Made by a program: the position numbers and the translations under genes. 64,000 bases of DNA from an actinobacterium LLX17 (lineage in GTDB: Bacteria; Actinomycetota; Actinomycetes; Propionibacteriales; Nocardioidaceae). A model generated the notes under the pieces. The model ran no database searches. It was not told where the DNA came from and saw only the letters and a program-made list of their open reading frames with translations. Where the stretch lies: the NCBI GenBank assembly GCA_000471045.1, contig KI301992.1:2533452-2597451 (forward strand), read 5' to 3'. Positions within the stretch are counted from its first letter, which is position 1; each line of letters starts with the position of its first letter. This document shows positions 62,621-64,000 of this stretch, one piece after another.

Positions 62621-63442
62621 TCATCGACCGCCTTCGACGTAGGTCTGCCAGCCGGCGTCGAGGCTGCGCTGCGAACCGGGCCAGGTCGAGGGAGCGAGGG
62701 CAGGAGGATCGCCGGCGCCGATCTGCCAACGGTCGCCTTCCCATTCCATGCGCTCGCAGTGGCCGAAGCCGAATCGCACCTTCTGGGTCACCACAACCTG
62801 CACGTCGAGCTGCACGCACGCCAGAACCCACGCATCACCATCAGTGCCCTTGATCTGAGCGCCCACGGGTGCGACGGTCATGGCGATCTCGCCGTCACCA
62901 TCGATGGTGCCCGCCGAGGCGTGGAAGGACTGGATGGCCAGCAGGATCGGCCAGCTCCCGAAGTCAGCCCCCGAGTCCGCCCAGGCCTCGTGGACCGCGC
63001 GGGCGCCGTCCACGCTCATCGCCGGCAACACCGTGGTGACGATGGCCGCCAACTGACCGATCGCCCCTTCGGGGGTCTGTGGAAAACCAGTCGGCACTCC
63101 GATCTCGCCGACGCCGGTGGGAGCAGGGATCGCGATCGCCGGGGTGGTCTCGAGGGTCGTCGGAGCGAATTTGAGATCGTCGGCTGTCGCCTCGAGCATC
63201 GGCGCGGCCGCCACGGCGTCTCGGTAGTCCTCGCCACGCACCCCGTCGGGTCCGACCGGGAACTCCTCGGCGAGGTCAGCTACCTCGTCGCTCGAGAGAG
63301 CGGCGGTGATCGCCTGGACGACCGTCAGGGTCAGCCCGGCAACAAGCAGCAGGACGGTGGCGAGGACACCGGCCAGCAGCGCCATGAGTTTGCGCCGAGA
63401 CCAGGGCTCGCCCACCTCGCCGGGCTGCGTTTTCACACGCAT
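62621..63442 (-). CDS. Single-pass conjugation envelope protein
   Basis: 273 aa from ATG 63442, overlapping the preceding gene by 10 bp. One membrane helix at about 17-45 (LMALLAGVLATVLLLVAGLT), then an extracytoplasmic domain. The region ALSSDEVADLAEEFPV and the C-terminal small domain VACVQLDVQVVVTQKVRFGF are reminiscent of TcpC/VirB8-like proteins, but this is not certain. The frame runs on upstream without coding character. Confidence 0.7.
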   Translation of the reverse strand: MRVKTQPGEVGEPWSRRKLMALLAGVLATVLLLVAGLTLTVVQAITAALSSDEVADLAEEFPVGPDGVRGEDYRDAVAAAPMLEATADDLKFAPTTLETTPAIAIPAPTGVGEIGVPTGFPQTPEGAIGQLAAIVTTVLPAMSVDGARAVHEAWADSGADFGSWPILLAIQSFHASAGTIDGDGEIAMTVAPVGAQIKGTDGDAWVLACVQLDVQVVVTQKVRFGFGHCERMEWEGDRWQIGAGDPPALAPSTWPGSQRSLDAGWQTYVEGGR

Positions 63443-63726
63443 CCGTCCCCCAGGAACCCGTTCAGGATGCCGGGCAGGATGAGGTAGGCGATCGCCGCGC
63501 CCAGCACGACGAACACCGAGATGATCCCCACCTTGGACGCGTGCGGCATCGAGAAGACCCGGCCGCCGACGACGGCGCCGACGGCGACGGCCATTCCGGC
63601 GATCATGAGCGCGATGACGCCCCACAAGATGTAGCCGTGAAGCTCGTCGACGTGGACCTGGGCTCCGGGAGGAGCCACGGGGCAGACGGCGGCGAGGGAG
63701 GAAGAGAAGTCGGTCTTGGTGATCAT
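63433..63726 (-). CDS. Small two-helix membrane protein of the T4SS
   Basis: 97 aa with two hydrophobic segments (ILWGVIALMIAGMAVAVGAV and GIISVFVVLGAAIAYLILPG), similar in size and topology to VirB2/TrbC-type pilin-like or PrgI-like subunits. The start overlaps the upstream stop by ATGA. Confidence 0.7.
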   Translation of the reverse strand: MITKTDFSSSLAAVCPVAPPGAQVHVDELHGYILWGVIALMIAGMAVAVGAVVGGRVFSMPHASKVGIISVFVVLGAAIAYLILPGILNGFLGDGCV

Positions 63727-64000
63727 GAGTGGTTCCTTTCGAGGTCGACCCCGGCCAGTCCGGAGACGATGGGTTGAACTGCCCGCACCAGGTGTGCGGG
63801 CAGGGGGTCTCCGGTGATGCCTCCGGCCGCCAAGCGACGGTCGAGTGGGAGCACGCGGACGCGGCCGGCACGGTCAAGCTCGAGGGCCTTGCTGGCGAGT
63901 GCGGTCGAGGCCACGGCGGGCCACCGCTTTCGCGGCGGACCGAGCACGAGAGCCGAGACGCCGGCATAGTTACGGCCGCACAGGTGCAGGGCCGTGTCCA
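63723..64000 (-). CDS. Hypothetical conjugation protein (5' part beyond window)
   Basis: Only the C-terminal 92 residues are visible (ending VQPIVSGLAGVDLERNHS). The frame is open to the window edge. Nothing recognised; it belongs to the minus-strand transfer operon by its ATGA overlap at 63723-63726. Confidence 0.55.
   Translation of the reverse strand, partial: DTALHLCGRNYAGVSALVLGPPRKRWPAVASTALASKALELDRAGRVRVLPLDRRLAAGGITGDPLPAHLVRAVQPIVSGLAGVDLERNHS

Noticed and set aside
1-64000. CRISPR array
   Set aside because: No regularly spaced 24-40 bp repeats are seen; the only spaced short repeats are the operator and arm-like words listed.

Overview
This is high-GC DNA from an actinomycete (Actinomycetota). 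The evidence is the strong G/C bias at third codon positions, frequent GTG starts and ATGA/TGATG gene overlaps, FadE34-like and AMP-ligase-rich lipid or aromatic catabolism, and a conjugation apparatus of the SCO6880/TraA type. The genus cannot be fixed from the sequence alone.

Layout. (1) 1-6.9 kb is an aromatic or acyl-CoA catabolism locus on the minus strand: a livK-livH-livM-livG-livF ABC importer, an acyl-CoA ligase and a PaaI-type thioesterase cut by the window edge. A palindrome upstream of livK resembles a PaaR/TetR operator. (2) 7.1-8.6 kb holds an IS3-family element with an internal amber codon in orfA, then the 3' remnant of an IS481-type transposase and a hairpin. (3) At 8621 and 41224 the same 23-bp sequence occurs in the same orientation. 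It reads as the 3' end of a tRNA-Ser gene on the minus strand. Next to the copies are 11-bp-phased pairs of TGTGGGCA, which look like integrase arm sites. I read these as attachment sites bounding two tandem islands.

Island A (8.6-41.2 kb) begins with accessory genes: an RNase-H-like protein plus Ser/Thr kinase cassette with a divergent regulator pair, a HTH/PIN toxin-antitoxin pair, and a decayed exonuclease-BRCT gene. A hydrolase/XRE pair and a cupin follow. The rest is a large catabolic gene set (16.6-40.6 kb): a double acyl-CoA dehydrogenase of FadE34 type, an alpha-methylacyl-CoA racemase, three acyl-CoA ligases, three enoyl-CoA hydratases, three SDRs, a thiolase, a Baeyer-Villiger monooxygenase, a metallo-beta-lactamase hydrolase, a VOC protein, and a second branched-chain-type ABC importer with a permease-ATPase fusion. 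A FadR-type GntR regulator sits inside, and three divergent promoters share the octamer CATGATAT. Together these could import a branched or cyclic acid, activate it to CoA, epimerise it, shorten it by beta-oxidation and oxygenate a ketone.

Island B (41.2 kb to beyond the end) is an integrative conjugative element: three helical hypothetical genes, an AAA+ ATPase with a GGATAA operator, a winged-helix regulator and a small OB-like protein. These are followed by a 1893-aa MobF relaxase-helicase-primase on the plus strand, an AlbA_2-domain cargo gene, and a long minus-strand operon for the type IV secretion channel: VirD4-like coupling protein, M23/lytic transglycosylase, VirB4-like ATPase, SCO6880 protein, TrbL/VirB6-like membrane protein and small envelope proteins. 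No integrase and no complete tRNA lie inside the window. The intact tRNA-Ser and the integrase are expected to the right of 64 kb.
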